This document shows, piece by piece, positions 18,364-26,860 of a stretch of DNA of 64,000 nt. Made by a program: the position numbers and the translations under genes. Source of the DNA: Bradyrhizobium algeriense (GTDB taxonomy: Bacteria; Pseudomonadota; Alphaproteobacteria; Rhizobiales; Xanthobacteraceae); NCBI RefSeq assembly GCF_036924595.1, contig NZ_JAZHRV010000001.1:7715501-7779500 (forward strand), read 5' to 3'. Numbering within the stretch: the first letter of the stretch is position 1; each line of letters starts with the position of its first letter. The notes under the pieces are model-generated. The model did no database searches and had not been told where the DNA came from. It worked only from the letters and a program-made list of their open reading frames with translations.

Positions 18364-19800
18364 TCAAAACATCTCGAAATATTCGCGGTGCTCCCAGTCC
18401 GACACTTCGGCCTGAAACCGCTCGATCTCGGCATTCTTGATGTGGACGTAATAGTCCACGAACTCCGCGCCCAGCGCCTGCCGGAAGAACGGATCGTCGT
18501 TCAGCGCGAACACCGCCTCGCGCAGGCTCTTCGGCAACAGCGCGGCCTTCGTCTCATACGGCGTATCCGCCGACGGCCCCGGATCGAGCTTGCGGTCGAC
18601 GCCGTCGAGGCCGGAGAGAATCTGCGAGGCCATGTAGAGATAGGGATTGGCTGCCGGCTCGCCGATCCGGTTCTCCAGCCGCGTGGCAGAGTCGCCCGGG
18701 CCGCCGAGCACGCGGATCATGACGCCGCGGTTGTCGCGGCCCCAGATCGCGCGATCGGGCGCCAGCGAATAGGAGCGGTAGCGCTTGTAGCCGTTGATGG
18801 TGGGCGTCGTGAACACGGTTGACGCACGCGCATGCTCCAGTAGTCCTGCGAGATAGAAACGGCCGAACGGGCTCAGCGCTTCGCCGTCATCCCTGGTCAT
18901 GAACGCGTTCTCGCCGTTCGCGCGCGACACCAGCGATTGATGCAGGTGCCAGCCGGAGGCAAATACGTTCGGCAGTTTCGGCCGGCACATGAAAGTGGCG
19001 TGATAACCGTGGCGGCGGGCGATCTGCTTCACGGCGGACCGAAACAGCACCATGTTGTCGGCGGGCGTCAGCCCCTTGGTCGGCTGGAAGGTGAATTCGC
19101 ACTGGCTTGGGCCGAACTCCACCTCGACCGACCGCAGGGGCAGGCCGAGCCCCAGCACATCACGCCGGATGATTTCCAGCGCCGGCTCCATCAGGTCGTA
19201 GCGCTGCTCGGTCAGGTATTGATAGCCGTGCGACAGCAGGCTGACCGAAGGCGGCCGCCCGGGCTGGCCGGCATCCTCCGGGGCCATATGCGCGTCTTCG
19301 AGCTTGAAGAGGTGGAATTCGACCTCGAGCCCCGCGACGAAATCGTAACCACGGCTTTCCAGTTGATCGAGCACCTTGCGATAGAGGTGCCGCGTGGCGA
19401 ACGGCACCGGACGGCCGTCGCTGAAGTAGAGGTCGCACAGCAGCCATCCCGTGGTCGGCGCCCAGGGCAGCGCGCGGAACGTCGTCGGATCCGCGACCAT
19501 CAGGACGTCGGCGGCGCCTTCCATCTCCTTCATGCCGAAGCCGCCGCCGGCCGTGAATACCGGGAACACCGTCTTGTGCGAGGTGTCCTTGGCGAGCATC
19601 GTGGTGGTGATGGAGCAGCCGCTTTCGAGCGACGCAATCGCTTCGGATGCTACCAGCGTCTTGCCGCGCAAAATGCCGTGCTGGTCGGGGAATGAAAGCC
19701 TGATGACTTCGAGCTTCTGCTCTTCAACGATCTTGCGCAGGCGGCCGGCCGCTTCCTGCTGTTCTCCAGACCACAGCCCGTGACGTTCCACGAAACTCAA
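18364..19800 (-). CDS. Glutamine-synthetase-like ligase (GlnA-III/PuuA/GMAS type)
   Basis: A 478-residue GS-fold enzyme. Metal-ligand regions LEVEFHLF and VEVEFGPSQCEFTFQP, the ATP/phosphate region GWHLHQSL, and NRIGEPAANPYLYMA with the active-site Arg-Glu are all present; the Tyr-adenylylation loop of GlnA is not seen. It probably joins glutamate to an amine (or makes glutamine). The start is TTG 19800 (LSFVERHG), with GGGGAG 7 bases upstream. The frame stays open to 19896, but those extra residues are a translated palindromic repeat. It lies 211 bases downstream of a Rieske oxygenase gene on the same strand. GS-like ligases paired with Rieske oxygenases are known from aniline degradation (AtdA1/TdnQ). 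Confidence 0.82.
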   Translation of the reverse strand: MSFVERHGLWSGEQQEAAGRLRKIVEEQKLEVIRLSFPDQHGILRGKTLVASEAIASLESGCSITTTMLAKDTSHKTVFPVFTAGGGFGMKEMEGAADVLMVADPTTFRALPWAPTTGWLLCDLYFSDGRPVPFATRHLYRKVLDQLESRGYDFVAGLEVEFHLFKLEDAHMAPEDAGQPGRPPSVSLLSHGYQYLTEQRYDLMEPALEIIRRDVLGLGLPLRSVEVEFGPSQCEFTFQPTKGLTPADNMVLFRSAVKQIARRHGYHATFMCRPKLPNVFASGWHLHQSLVSRANGENAFMTRDDGEALSPFGRFYLAGLLEHARASTVFTTPTINGYKRYRSYSLAPDRAIWGRDNRGVMIRVLGGPGDSATRLENRIGEPAANPYLYMASQILSGLDGVDRKLDPGPSADTPYETKAALLPKSLREAVFALNDDPFFRQALGAEFVDYYVHIKNAEIERFQAEVSDWEHREYFEMF

Positions 19801-19840
19801 CGCGTCACTCCCCGGTTCGAGGCCGAAGCGCAGCGGCTTA

Positions 19841-19980
19841 CTTCTCCCTCGCCCCGCACTTGCGGGGAGAGGGTCGGGGTGAGGGGCTCTCTCCACCCAG
19901 TTGATGTCAGTTGATAGACCTGTACCCCCTCACCCGGATCGCAAGCGCGATCCGACCTCTCCCCGCAAGCGGGGAGAGGT
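19841..19980. repeat. Palindromic intergenic repeat (CTCTCCCCGC family)
   Basis: Two inverted modules: CTCCCTCGCCCCGCACTTGC with GGGGAGAGGG, and CCCCTCACCCGGATCG with CTCTCCCCGCAAGCGGGGAG. It separates the Rieske and ligase genes and supplies the false N-terminal extension of the ligase frame. Similar elements lie at 33561-33684 and, as a variant, 56830-56990. Confidence 0.75.
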
Positions 19981-20011
19981 AACGCGAACATCGGTGCTCG
20001 GGAAAACATTC

Positions 20012-21370
20012 TCACTCCGCCGCCGACAGATGGCGGATCTTGCCGGCGATCTCGGTCGGCACCGGCGCCGCCCACGGCGCGCCGCGGCGGCGTTTGACGT
20101 CGACTTCCATCCAGTAGATTTCCCAGCCGCGCGTCGGCCCGATGCCGTCCATGGTGGCCGGACCCTGGATGCTGCGCGCATGCGCGCTGTCCAGGAACAT
20201 GAACGGCTTCTCGCCGCCGATCACCTTTTCGATCTCCTGCCGCAGTAAGCGGCGATACTGCACGATCGCCTTGTCCGAGGTGCCCAAATGCTCGTTGGTG
20301 CGGTCCTGGATCGCGCCCATCGATTCCACCGCCCACTGGTCGTGGACGTTGATGTCGGCTCCCATGCCGGTATAGGTCTCGGTCGCCTGTTCGTGCGGAT
20401 CGAAACCGTAATCGTTGCTCTTGTTCTTGCGCGATTTGTAATCCGGCAGCTCGTACAATTCGAGCCGCTGGTCGCGCATCTTCTTCTTCTCGACCGGCGC
20501 CGTGTAGCTGGTGAAGATCGCGTACCAGTAGCAGTTCTCGTCATCGACAGGCACATGCCACTGCGTGATCGTCATCTCCTGGCTCATCGGGATAACGAAG
20601 CCGTGCGGAAATAGTTGATTGGTGACGCGCACATGCGTCCGCTCCTCGTCGATCTCGCGCAGCGCGATCAGGCGCAGCCCGTATTCGGTGTGCTCGACAT
20701 TGATGATCGGGTTGTCGTATTCGCGCAAAATCTTCGTCATTGGCATATCGCTTCCGGCGGAAGCGCCGCGGAACTGCTTGCCGTAGGCAGTGGAAGTGTC
20801 CTCGTCCTCGAAGAAGCGATGCAGGAACGAGGCGTGCGCCGGATCGATGCCGACTTCCAGCGCCTGCAGCCAGTTGCAATTGATGTGGCCCTTGAACGCA
20901 AAGGTATGGCTGTCGGGCGCGACGAAGCAGTCGATCTCCGGAAATGCCGGTGGTTCGCCTTCGCCCAGATAAGCCCAGAGGATGCCGCTCTTCTCGACCA
21001 CCGGATAAGAGCGCTGCTTGATGCCCTGGCACAGTTTTGAGTCCTTCGGCTCCGCAGGCGTTTCCAGGCATTGGCCTGAGACGTCGAACAGCCAGCCATG
21101 AAAGGCACAACGCAGCCCGCCATTCTCCAGCCGGCCGAAGGCGAGGTCGGCGCCGCGATGCGCGCAGTGGCGATCGATCAGGCCGTAGTGGCCTCCCTCG
21201 TCGCGAAACAGCACGAGGTTTTCGCCGAGCAGTTTGACCGGCCGAACCGGCCGCGGACCCTGCAGCTCATCCACCAGCGCCGCCGGCTGCCAGTACATCC
21301 GCATCAGCTTGCCGCAGGGGTCCTTGCGCCCGGTGCGGGTAATCAGGTCGTTCGCTTCCTGGCTCATCAT
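20012..21370 (-). CDS. Rieske [2Fe-2S] aromatic-ring-hydroxylating oxygenase, alpha subunit
   Basis: A 452-residue oxygenase of the phthalate/phenoxybenzoate single-subunit type. The Rieske centre is formed by RHCAHRGADL and RCAFHGW near residues 67-90; the mononuclear iron site is in EVGIDPAHASFLH near 170. No beta-subunit, ferredoxin or reductase gene is beside it. Start at 21370 (MMSQEAND) behind CGGAGACCTC; the open frame to 21682 overlaps the divergent IclR gene. Substrate unknown; the GS-like ligase downstream on the same strand suggests an aromatic amine or amide. The IclR gene upstream, divergent, is the likely regulator. Confidence 0.85.
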   Translation of the reverse strand: MMSQEANDLITRTGRKDPCGKLMRMYWQPAALVDELQGPRPVRPVKLLGENLVLFRDEGGHYGLIDRHCAHRGADLAFGRLENGGLRCAFHGWLFDVSGQCLETPAEPKDSKLCQGIKQRSYPVVEKSGILWAYLGEGEPPAFPEIDCFVAPDSHTFAFKGHINCNWLQALEVGIDPAHASFLHRFFEDEDTSTAYGKQFRGASAGSDMPMTKILREYDNPIINVEHTEYGLRLIALREIDEERTHVRVTNQLFPHGFVIPMSQEMTITQWHVPVDDENCYWYAIFTSYTAPVEKKKMRDQRLELYELPDYKSRKNKSNDYGFDPHEQATETYTGMGADINVHDQWAVESMGAIQDRTNEHLGTSDKAIVQYRRLLRQEIEKVIGGEKPFMFLDSAHARSIQGPATMDGIGPTRGWEIYWMEVDVKRRRGAPWAAPVPTEIAGKIRHLSAAE

Positions 21371-21464
21371 GGCGAGAGGTCTCCGGGAGATTTGTTCGCC
21401 TATTGAACTTCTGTGCGATTTTAGCGTAGGCTGAGCGTTAGGCAAGCGGATTATGGAGGCAGCG

Positions 21465-22256
21465 ATGCCGAAGCTTAAGCGCGTGGGGGACGCAGACAAC
21501 CGCGGCGCGACCGATTTCATCGAAAGCCTCGACCGCGGCCTGCGCGTGCTGGAGGTGTTCGGCGGCAGCCGGCAGCCGATGACGCTGAGCGACCTTGCCA
21601 AGGCCGCCGACCTGCCGCGCGCGACCGCACGGCGGATTCTCTTCACGCTCGAACGCGCCGGCTTTGTCGCCACCGACGGCAAGCTGTTCCGCCTGATGCC
21701 GCGCGTGCTGGTGCTGGCCTCCAGCTATCTCGCTTCCAACCATGTCGTCTCGGTGCTGCAGCCGGCGCTCGACCGCCTGTCAGGCGAGGCGCAGGAAATT
21801 TCGTCGATGGCTATCCTCGACGGCGACGACGTCGTCTTCATCGCGCGCGCCAGCCCGACGCGGATATTTTCCGCGGGCATCGATATCGGCTATCGGCTGC
21901 CGGCGTTCTGCACCTCGGTCGGCCGTGTGCTGCTGTCGCGATTGCCAGACGACGAACTGGCCGTGGCGCTCGACAAGATGGACCTTGCGCCGCTGACGCC
22001 TTTCACGGTGACCGACAAGAAGCTGCTGCTGAAAACGATCATCGCCGATCGTGCCCAGGGCTATTCGCTGGTCGATCGCGAAGCCGAGCCCGGATTCCGC
22101 TCGATCTCTGTCCCGGTCCGCCGCTATGACGGTACGATCGTCGCCGCCATCAACATGGGCGCGCATGTCGACCGCGTGTCATCCGCCGAGATGACCGAAC
22201 GCTTCCTGCCGCGATTGCGCGAGGCGGCGGCCTCGGTGAAATCGATGCTGGTGTGA
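21465..22256 (+). CDS. IclR-family transcriptional regulator (PcaR/PobR-like)
   Basis: A 263-residue protein with an N-terminal winged helix (MTLSDLAKAADLPRATARRILFTLERAG) and a C-terminal IclR effector domain (GYRLPAFCTSVGRVLLS, GYSLVDREAEPGFRSISVPV). GGAGG lies 5 bases before ATG 21465; ATG 21453 is an alternative. Proteins of this subgroup control protocatechuate and hydroxybenzoate genes, often as activators. The 94-base gap to the divergent Rieske gene makes that gene its probable target. Confidence 0.87.
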   Translation: MPKLKRVGDADNRGATDFIESLDRGLRVLEVFGGSRQPMTLSDLAKAADLPRATARRILFTLERAGFVATDGKLFRLMPRVLVLASSYLASNHVVSVLQPALDRLSGEAQEISSMAILDGDDVVFIARASPTRIFSAGIDIGYRLPAFCTSVGRVLLSRLPDDELAVALDKMDLAPLTPFTVTDKKLLLKTIIADRAQGYSLVDREAEPGFRSISVPVRRYDGTIVAAINMGAHVDRVSSAEMTERFLPRLREAAASVKSMLV

Positions 22257-22363
22257 CGGGATGATTATCCGGTCTGAAGCACAAGGCGATTTTGCGGCCA
22301 TCCGTATTCCTCCAATCCGCCGTAGACGCCAGAACCAGCTGCCGTCAAGCCTTGAACCCTCCG

Positions 22364-22846
22364 CTACGCCGGGCGCTTCCATTCCGGTTTGAGCAAGGAC
22401 ATCAGGCACATGGACCGGAAGGTGCCCTCCGCGTCCCGGTGGATGTCCCGTACTACGCCTTCCTCGACGAATCCGTTCTTCAGATAGGCGCGATGGGCCC
22501 GGTCGTTGTCTTCGAATACGAACAACTCGACGCGATGGGCGTCCAGATCGTCGAAGCAGATTTTGAGGACAGAGCGCAGCAAGCGCGATCCGGTGCCGCG
22601 CCCGGCATGCTGGACGGCAATGCGGCGGAGCCGCACGCATCGATTCTCGCTTCCGACATTCTGCAGGATCGCAAATCCTGCAATATCGTCTTCCTCTCGC
22701 GCCAGATAATATCTGCAGGACGGGTTTTCGATCGCAGCCGCATGTTGCGCGGCCTCCCACCGGCCGACGAGGCGCGCATAGCCCTCACCGCGCTCGATGC
22801 GCATCATGGCCGGGATGTCAGATTTGGACGCGGGTTCGATTTTCAT
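22364..22846 (-). CDS. GNAT-family N-acetyltransferase
   Basis: A 160-residue acetyltransferase. The acetyl-CoA pyrophosphate loop is RRIAVQHAGRGTGSRLL (Q/RxxGxG/A) at about residues 73-89, and the C-terminal motif is FEDNDRAHRAYLKNGFVEEG. The acceptor cannot be predicted. It ends 107 bases after the IclR gene, in convergent orientation, and starts 24 bases after the P-loop protein gene, so the two are likely co-transcribed. Confidence 0.85.
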   Translation of the reverse strand: MKIEPASKSDIPAMMRIERGEGYARLVGRWEAAQHAAAIENPSCRYYLAREEDDIAGFAILQNVGSENRCVRLRRIAVQHAGRGTGSRLLRSVLKICFDDLDAHRVELFVFEDNDRAHRAYLKNGFVEEGVVRDIHRDAEGTFRSMCLMSLLKPEWKRPA

Positions 22847-22870
22847 ATTCTCATCGCCATGCAGGGTGTG

Positions 22871-23410
22871 TCAGGGCAAAACGTCCAGCCTGAAATGACC
22901 GACGATGTTTTTCGCGGTCACTTCCGCCGGATTCACCCCGGTATCCAGCTTGATGCAATCGGGCCGCGGCACGGCGGTGAGGTCGTAGCGGTCGAAATCC
23001 CGGGTCAGGTGATCCCCTGAAATTATCTTGCGCCGCGCCACCCGGTCGGGATTGCCGACCCTGCGCAAGGCCTCTTCGCGCGAACAGTGCAGGAAGACCG
23101 GAAGCAATTTTGCGCCGCGCCGTTGCACGATCTCCTCGAACTGCCCGAATTGCACACGGTCGTCAGGTTCGGCATAGCAGAAGGTTGTGACCAGCAGCGG
23201 CACGTCCTGTTCGGCGGCAGCATCAATGGCCGAACATCTGACGTCATGGACAAGCTCCCAGAAGCCGGGCGCGCCGAAGTCGAAGATCGTGAGCGCCAGA
23301 TCGATGGCGGCGTGATTGTCCATCAGCCGCCCCGGCACGATCCGGAGCAGCGCCTTTGCAACCGTCAGCTTGCCGACCGCGGGCGCCCCATGGAGAAAAA
23401 GCAGTTTCAT
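22871..23410 (-). CDS. P-loop kinase-like protein (AAA/shikimate-kinase-type fold)
   Basis: A 179-residue protein with Walker A GAPAVGKLT at residues 8-16 and a possible lid region with RVARRKIISGDHLTRDFDRYD near 125-145. Size and fold suggest a small-molecule kinase or chloramphenicol-phosphotransferase-like enzyme. The substrate is unknown. Located upstream of the GNAT gene on the same strand. Confidence 0.75.
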   Translation of the reverse strand: MKLLFLHGAPAVGKLTVAKALLRIVPGRLMDNHAAIDLALTIFDFGAPGFWELVHDVRCSAIDAAAEQDVPLLVTTFCYAEPDDRVQFGQFEEIVQRRGAKLLPVFLHCSREEALRRVGNPDRVARRKIISGDHLTRDFDRYDLTAVPRPDCIKLDTGVNPAEVTAKNIVGHFRLDVLP

Positions 23411-23494
23411 GCGCCATCAGTATCGCGAAAAGTCTGGACCGCGGGAATCGGTAGTTACGGCGCCGTGAAACAATTTTCAGGCGGTCCAGGCACG

Positions 23495-23725
23495 CTATGG
23501 AGAGGGCAAGCGCTTGAGCGCGGCTTCGATTGCCTCGAATTTGGCGACGATCTGCGGGGTCACGGCATAGCGAAGGATGCCGGCGACCGACAGGCCGACG
23601 ATCATCGTGACGATCGTGTACTGCGCCATCAACGCCAGCAATATCGAACGCAGCCGGCGCCGCCGGTCTTTCGGCGCGCTGGCGACGGCAAGGAGGAGGG
23701 CGTCTTCGCCTTCAACCGTACTCAT
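23495..23725 (-). CDS. Small membrane protein, unknown function
   Basis: A 76-residue product (MSTVEGEDALLLAV...) with a basic stretch KDRRRRLRS followed by one strong membrane segment, about residues 28-50 (ILLALMAQYTIVTMIVGLSVAGIL), and a short periplasmic or cytosolic tail. It lies 25 bases downstream of the PilZ gene on the same strand, so the two may act together. No family recognised; the ribosome site is weak. Confidence 0.55.
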   Translation of the reverse strand: MSTVEGEDALLLAVASAPKDRRRRLRSILLALMAQYTIVTMIVGLSVAGILRYAVTPQIVAKFEAIEAALKRLPSP

Positions 23726-23750
23726 GCGGTCCGACCGGACATGGCCGCAC

Positions 23751-24110
23751 TCAGTATTCGGAAAGGAGCTGATCGAGGCGGGATTGGAGCCGCCTGTTGG
23801 CCCGCTCGCTGGCGCGCAGCTTGCGCGCCCAGGCCAGCGGAACGACGCCGCTGTCCTCATGCACATTGGCGAACACCAGGCCAGCCGCATCGTGGCTGCG
23901 CCAGACCATGCGCGCCGCACACGAGATTGCCTTGCGCTCGATTTCGAAGTCCACCTCGTCGGGGACGAGGGCCGCGCCCTCAAATTCGATCTTCGCGCCA
24001 AACATGCTGAAGTTGCGCACGGCGCAGGCGATCGTCGAATTGCGGCCGTTGAAGGTAACGAGGCCGCCATAATAGACGCGGTTTCTGGGTAGTTGACGGC
24101 GCTCGAGCAT
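23751..24110 (-). CDS. PilZ-domain protein (c-di-GMP binding candidate)
   Basis: A 119-residue single-domain protein. RRQLPR at the N-terminus and NFSMFG near residue 45 match the RxxxR and (D/N)xSxxG c-di-GMP motifs. The C-terminus is a charged helix (LRASERANRRLQSRLDQLL). Start at 24110 behind GGAGAGGAAC. It may relay c-di-GMP to the small membrane protein gene just downstream; that is inference. Confidence 0.8.
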   Translation of the reverse strand: MLERRQLPRNRVYYGGLVTFNGRNSTIACAVRNFSMFGAKIEFEGAALVPDEVDFEIERKAISCAARMVWRSHDAAGLVFANVHEDSGVVPLAWARKLRASERANRRLQSRLDQLLSEY

Positions 24111-24186
24111 GGTTCCTCTCCATTCGATTAACGGATTGGTAACACAATTCAAAGGTGTGTTGCTGCACGAAACCCCTGCCGTGGTT

Positions 24187-24204
24187 AACCGCGGTCACGC
24201 GGTT
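24187..24204 (-). terminator. Hairpin downstream of boxR
   Basis: AACCGCG-GTCA-CGCGGTT is a perfect 7-bp stem, 47 bases past the boxR stop. There is no T tract, so its strength as a terminator is uncertain. Confidence 0.4.
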
Positions 24205-24250
24205 ACGAGCCGAGCCCGCCCCTACAGGCGGTAGTGTTATTGCAGGGAGA

Positions 24251-25156
24251 TCAGGATGCCGCGCTGTGCAGGCCGAACGCGTGCTTGTCCCGCAGCACCG
24301 GCGCCACCGCATCGCTCAGCCGCGCCGCTGCCGCATCGACTGAAAGTCCTGCGGTATCGACCACGGCGGAGGCGCGGGCGTAGAGCGGCTCGCGGCTGAC
24401 CAGGATGTTGCGCAGCTCCGCCATTGCGGAGCGATCATCCGCCATCGGGCGCAGATCGCCCTGGCCGCGGACGCGGGCCATGTGCTCTTCCGGCTCGGCC
24501 TTGAGCCAGATGGTGTAGAACGACGACAGGATCAGGTCGAACGTCAACGGCTCGGAGACGATGCCGCCGCCGGTCGCCAGCACCATCAACTCTTTCCGCG
24601 CCAGTAGCTGCGTCAGCGCCGCCTGCTCCATGCGACGAAAGCCTTCCTGGCCGTAGAGCGCGATGATCTCGGCGACGGATAGTCCGTTCTGCGCCTCGAC
24701 CTCCTTGTTGAGTTCGACGAACTTCCAGCCGATCTTCTTCGCCAGCATCCGGCCGAGGGTGGATTTGCCGGCGCCGCGCAAGCCGATCAGGGCGATGCCG
24801 GCGAAGGAGATCCGCCGCTGTGCCGATATGCCGCCGCCGGCAAGCGCGTCCTTGACCTGCGCGATCTGGGCGGGCGTCGCCTTGCGCAAGAGGTCGCGGA
24901 TGATGGCCCAGTCGGGCGCCGGCTCGGTTGTGGGGATGAGATCTTCGAGATGCGCGCCCATCGCGTTCGACACGCGCCGCAGCAGCACGATCGAGACATT
25001 GCCCTGGCCGCTTTCGAGCTGCGCGATATAGCGCTCGGAAATTCCCGACACCTTGGCGAGCACTTTTCGCGACATGCCGCGTAGCGCCCGCATGGTGCGC
25101 ACACGCTGGCCGAGCTGCTCGAGAAAGCCGGTTTCGGGGTCGCTGGCCTCGGTCAT
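24251..25156 (-). CDS. boxR: BoxR/BzdR-type regulator: XRE HTH fused to a shikimate-kinase-like domain
   Basis: A 301-residue two-domain protein. Residues about 13-75 form an XRE helix-turn-helix (VRTMRALRGMSRKVLAKVSG..ISERYIAQLESGQGNVS). From about 118 a shikimate-kinase-like domain follows, with P-loop GLRGAGKST and ATGGGIVSEP. In BzdR and BoxR this domain senses benzoyl-CoA and relieves repression; no kinase activity is needed. It is divergent from the benzoate-CoA ligase gene, the enzyme that makes the inducer. Its likely operator is the TGCA-N6-TGCA site before boxC. No TGCA pair was seen in the boxR-ligase gap. Confidence 0.92.
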   Translation of the reverse strand: MTEASDPETGFLEQLGQRVRTMRALRGMSRKVLAKVSGISERYIAQLESGQGNVSIVLLRRVSNAMGAHLEDLIPTTEPAPDWAIIRDLLRKATPAQIAQVKDALAGGGISAQRRISFAGIALIGLRGAGKSTLGRMLAKKIGWKFVELNKEVEAQNGLSVAEIIALYGQEGFRRMEQAALTQLLARKELMVLATGGGIVSEPLTFDLILSSFYTIWLKAEPEEHMARVRGQGDLRPMADDRSAMAELRNILVSREPLYARASAVVDTAGLSVDAAAARLSDAVAPVLRDKHAFGLHSAAS

Positions 25157-25247
25157 TTCCCTCGTTCGGCTTTACCTGCTGGTGAACGGATTTCGGAAAC
25201 ATAGTGCCGATGAGGATTGACAGCAAGCACAGCCGGTGTCTTTGTAT

Positions 25248-25259
25248 GAATTATAATTC
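25248..25259. promoter_or_regulatory. Palindrome GAATTATAATTC upstream of benzoate-CoA ligase
   Basis: A perfect 12-bp AT-rich palindrome containing TATAAT (25252-25257), 23 bases before the ligase start. TTGACA at 25217-25222 is 29 bases upstream of TATAAT, too far for a normal sigma-70 pair, so the promoter cannot be set with confidence. Confidence 0.35.
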
Positions 25260-25281
25260 TTAAAACATGGGGAGAAGCGTC

Positions 25282-26829
25282 GTGGGCGGCATGTCCGGTT
25301 CGTACAATGCGGTGACCTGGCTGCTCGATCGCAATGTCGACGAGGGCCGCGGGGCCAAGCTCGCCTTCACCGATACCGTCTCCGAACTCACCTATGGCGA
25401 CCTGCAGCGGCAGACCCGCCGCGCAGCCAACATGCTGCGCCGGCTCGGTGTCCGCCGCGAAGAGCGCGTGGCGATGATCATGCTTGACACGGTGGATTTT
25501 CCTTCCGTGTTCCTCGGCGCGATCCGCGCCGGCATCGTGCCGGTGCCGCTCAACACGCTGCTGACCTCGGAGCAATATGCCTATGTGCTGGCCGATTGCC
25601 GCGCGCGCGTGCTGTTCATTTCAGAAGCGCTGCTGCCTGTGGTGAAGGACGTGATCGGGCGGCTGCCCGATCTCGAGCACGTCGTCGTGTCGGGGAGGGA
25701 CGCGCACGGCCACAAGAAGCTCGCAGACGAGCTGGCGCGCGAGAGCGACACATTCGCGACCGCCGCGACGCATCCCGATGAGCCTGCGTTCTGGCTCTAT
25801 TCATCCGGTTCGACCGGCATGCCGAAGGGCGTGCGCCACCTGCATTCCAATCTCGCTGCGACGGCGGATACCTACGCCAGACAGGTGCTCGGCATTCGCG
25901 AGAACGATGTCTGTCTCTCGGCGGCAAAGCTGTTCTTCGCCTATGGCCTCGGCAATGCGCTGACGTTTCCGATGTCGGTCGGCGCCACCACCGTCCTGCA
26001 CAGCGACCGGCCGACGCCGGCGGCGATGTTCGGGCTGATGAACAAATATAACCCGACCATCTTCTACGGCGTGCCGACGTTGTTTGCCGCGATGCTCAAC
26101 GACGAGACGATGAAGGACGCCCGCGCCGGCAACCGGCTTCGCATCTGCACCTCCGCCGGCGAAGCGCTGCCGGAATCGGTCGGCAATGCCTGGAAGGCGC
26201 GCTTCGGCGTCGACATTCTCGATGGCGTCGGCTCGACCGAGCTATTGCACATCTTCCTTTCCAACGCGCCCGGCGACATCAAATACGGCTGCTCCGGCCG
26301 CCCGGTGCCGGGCTACAAGGTGCGGCTGGTCAATGAAGCCGGCGTTGAGGTGCCCGACGGCGAGGTCGGCGAGTTGCTGGTCGATGCGCCCTCGGCCGGT
26401 GAGGGCTACTGGAACCAGCGCGCCAAGAGCCGTTCGACCTTCGAAGGCCACTGGACCCGCACCGGCGACAAATATATCCGCGACGCCGACGGCCGTTACA
26501 CTTTCTGCGGCAGAAGCGACGACATGTTCAAGGTCTCCGGCATCTGGGTCTCGCCGTTCGAGGTCGAGAGCGCGCTGATCACCCATCCTGCGGTGCTGGA
26601 AGCCGCCGTCGTACCCGAAGCCGACCCGGAAGGGCTGTTGAAGCCGAAAGCCTTTGTCGTGCTGCGCGCCGACGCCAGGACCGACGATCTGCATGAGGTG
26701 CTAAAGGAGCACGTCAAGCAGAAGATCGGCCCGTGGAAATATCCGCGCTGGATCGACGTGGTCGACAGTCTGCCGAAGACGGCGACGGGGAAGATTCAGA
26801 GATTCAAGTTGCGGGATGGGGCATCATAA
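25282..26829 (+). CDS. bclA: Benzoate-CoA ligase
   Basis: A 515-residue ANL ligase making benzoyl-CoA from benzoate, ATP and CoA. P-loop YSSGSTGMPKGV, GVGSTELLHIF, and the C-terminal PKTATGKIQRFKL with the catalytic Lys. The N-terminus YNAVTWLLDRN is typical of bacterial benzoate-CoA ligases, as is the FFAYGLGNALTFP stretch of the benzoate pocket. GTG 25282 has GGGGAG 7 bases upstream; the ATG at 25267 overlaps that site and is less likely. First step of the box pathway; the rest of the locus lies beyond the insertion sequence. Confidence 0.92.
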   Translation: MGGMSGSYNAVTWLLDRNVDEGRGAKLAFTDTVSELTYGDLQRQTRRAANMLRRLGVRREERVAMIMLDTVDFPSVFLGAIRAGIVPVPLNTLLTSEQYAYVLADCRARVLFISEALLPVVKDVIGRLPDLEHVVVSGRDAHGHKKLADELARESDTFATAATHPDEPAFWLYSSGSTGMPKGVRHLHSNLAATADTYARQVLGIRENDVCLSAAKLFFAYGLGNALTFPMSVGATTVLHSDRPTPAAMFGLMNKYNPTIFYGVPTLFAAMLNDETMKDARAGNRLRICTSAGEALPESVGNAWKARFGVDILDGVGSTELLHIFLSNAPGDIKYGCSGRPVPGYKVRLVNEAGVEVPDGEVGELLVDAPSAGEGYWNQRAKSRSTFEGHWTRTGDKYIRDADGRYTFCGRSDDMFKVSGIWVSPFEVESALITHPAVLEAAVVPEADPEGLLKPKAFVVLRADARTDDLHEVLKEHVKQKIGPWKYPRWIDVVDSLPKTATGKIQRFKLRDGAS

Positions 26830-26837
26830 CCTCCGGG

Positions 26838-26860
26838 CGTCGTCCCTGCGTTCGCACTAG
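26838..26860. repeat. Left part of a palindromic repeat split by the insertion sequence
   Basis: CGTCGTCCCTGCGTTCGCA ends in CTAG at 26857-26860. Its mirror half resumes after the element at 28341. Same family as 18225-18346. Confidence 0.75.

Noticed and set aside
25217..25257. TTGACA and TATAAT as a promoter for benzoate-CoA ligase
   Set aside because: The spacing of 29 bases is too long for sigma-70.
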